Origin: an uncultured Sphingobium sp.
Lineage (GTDB): Bacteria; Pseudomonadota; Alphaproteobacteria; Sphingomonadales; Sphingomonadaceae
Length of the DNA stretch: 6,252 nt
Direction of reading: 5' to 3'
Assembly: GCA_913773715.1 (NCBI GenBank)
Contig: CAJYHD010000729.1
Coordinates: 1-6,252 of the forward strand
In this document: positions 5,910 through 6,252 of the stretch, one piece after another
How positions within the stretch are numbered: position 1 is the first letter of the stretch
Layout of the letters: every line of letters starts with the position of its first letter
Translations under genes and position numbers: made by a program
Notes under the pieces: generated by a model
The model's database searches: none
Seen by the model: only the letters and a program-made list of their open reading frames with translations
Told to the model about the DNA's origin: nothing

Positions 5910-6252
5910 GCAAGGATCAGGAGCCTCAAACCACCCCCGGCAAGGAACGCGCGCCGCGCTCCGGCTTCGTTCAGGTACGCGGCGCGCGGCAGAACAATCT
6001 CAAGAATGTCGACGTGGACGTGCCGCGCGACGCCTTCGTGGTGTTCACCGGCATATCCGGATCGGGCAAATCGAGCCTCGCTTTCGGCACCCTCTATGCC
6101 GAGGCACAGCGCCGCTATCTGGAATCGGTCGCGCCCTACGCCCGCCGCCTGATCGATCAGGCCGGTGTGCCGGAGGTTGACGCTATCGACGGGTTGCCTC
6201 CCGCAGTCGCGTTGCAGCAGCAGCGCGGCTCGGCCAATGCGCGGTCCTCGGT
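5906..6252 (+). CDS. UvrA-family ABC ATPase (UvrA2-like), 5' part only
   Basis: The frame starts at ATG 5906, 22 bases after the uvrB stop, and runs off the window after 116 residues (the last codon, GTN, is incomplete but must be Val). It opens with a charged 20-residue leader, then FVQVRGARQNNLKNVDVDVP (21-40), the Walker A loop GISGSGKSS (49-57), AFGTLYAEAQRRYLESVAPYARR (59-81), DAIDGLPPAVALQQQ (92-106) and NARSSV (111-116). This is the N-terminal ATPase start of UvrA. Housekeeping UvrA usually reads [22 protein letters not shown] and PAISIEQK at these positions. The SVAPYARR and AVALQQQ wording matches the second UvrA class (UvrA2-like, related to drug-resistance UvrA proteins), many of which lack the UvrB-binding domain. 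That domain would lie outside the window, so its presence cannot be judged. Close same-strand spacing suggests an operon with uvrB. Confidence 0.88.
   Translation, partial: MSKDQEPQTTPGKERAPRSGFVQVRGARQNNLKNVDVDVPRDAFVVFTGISGSGKSSLAFGTLYAEAQRRYLESVAPYARRLIDQAGVPEVDAIDGLPPAVALQQQRGSANARSS

Noticed and set aside
3907..6252. A new anti-phage defence system built on UvrB/UvrA
   Set aside because: No nuclease, toxin, sensor or mobile-element context is visible. An accessory repair role is the simpler reading of these sequences.

Overview
The window is GC-rich DNA in which every gene lies on the + strand. It is consistent with an alphaproteobacterium, most likely a sphingomonad. The basis is the glutathione-dependent formaldehyde cluster, the alphaproteobacterial style of type II NADH dehydrogenase, a DUF3422 protein and the codon bias. 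No rRNA or other taxonomic marker is present, so this placement is an inference.

Bases 1-2422 look like the tail of a formaldehyde-detoxification operon. They hold the 3' end of a VOC (glyoxalase-fold) gene, a 147-bp gap with a perfect hairpin, S-formylglutathione hydrolase (fghA), and a type II NADH:quinone oxidoreductase (ndh). The ndh start overlaps the fghA stop by ATGA. The pathway makes NADH at its dehydrogenase step (that gene is not in the window), and a coupled NDH-2 could re-oxidise it. The ndh frame ends at an amber codon placed where a Trp codon would be expected. The bases that follow, read in frame, still resemble the usual NDH-2 C-terminal tail.

Bases 2499-3842 encode a DUF3422 protein with two C-terminal membrane helices and no known function.

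Bases 3907-6252 hold a nucleotide-excision-repair pair: a complete UvrB-family protein (658 aa), then the first 116 residues of a UvrA-family ATPase. From memory of the families, neither looks like the housekeeping alphaproteobacterial copy. The UvrB has changes at several conserved sites (damage-recognition hairpin, UvrA-contact patch, UvrC-binding UVR motif). The UvrA has the AVALQQQ signature that I associate with the second, UvrA2-like class. This is therefore a candidate accessory UvrB/UvrA module and the most interesting part of the window. Both junctions around uvrB are bridged by tiny open frames that overlap the neighbouring stop and start codons, which may provide translational coupling.

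No mobile elements, CRISPR arrays, tRNAs or rRNAs were seen.
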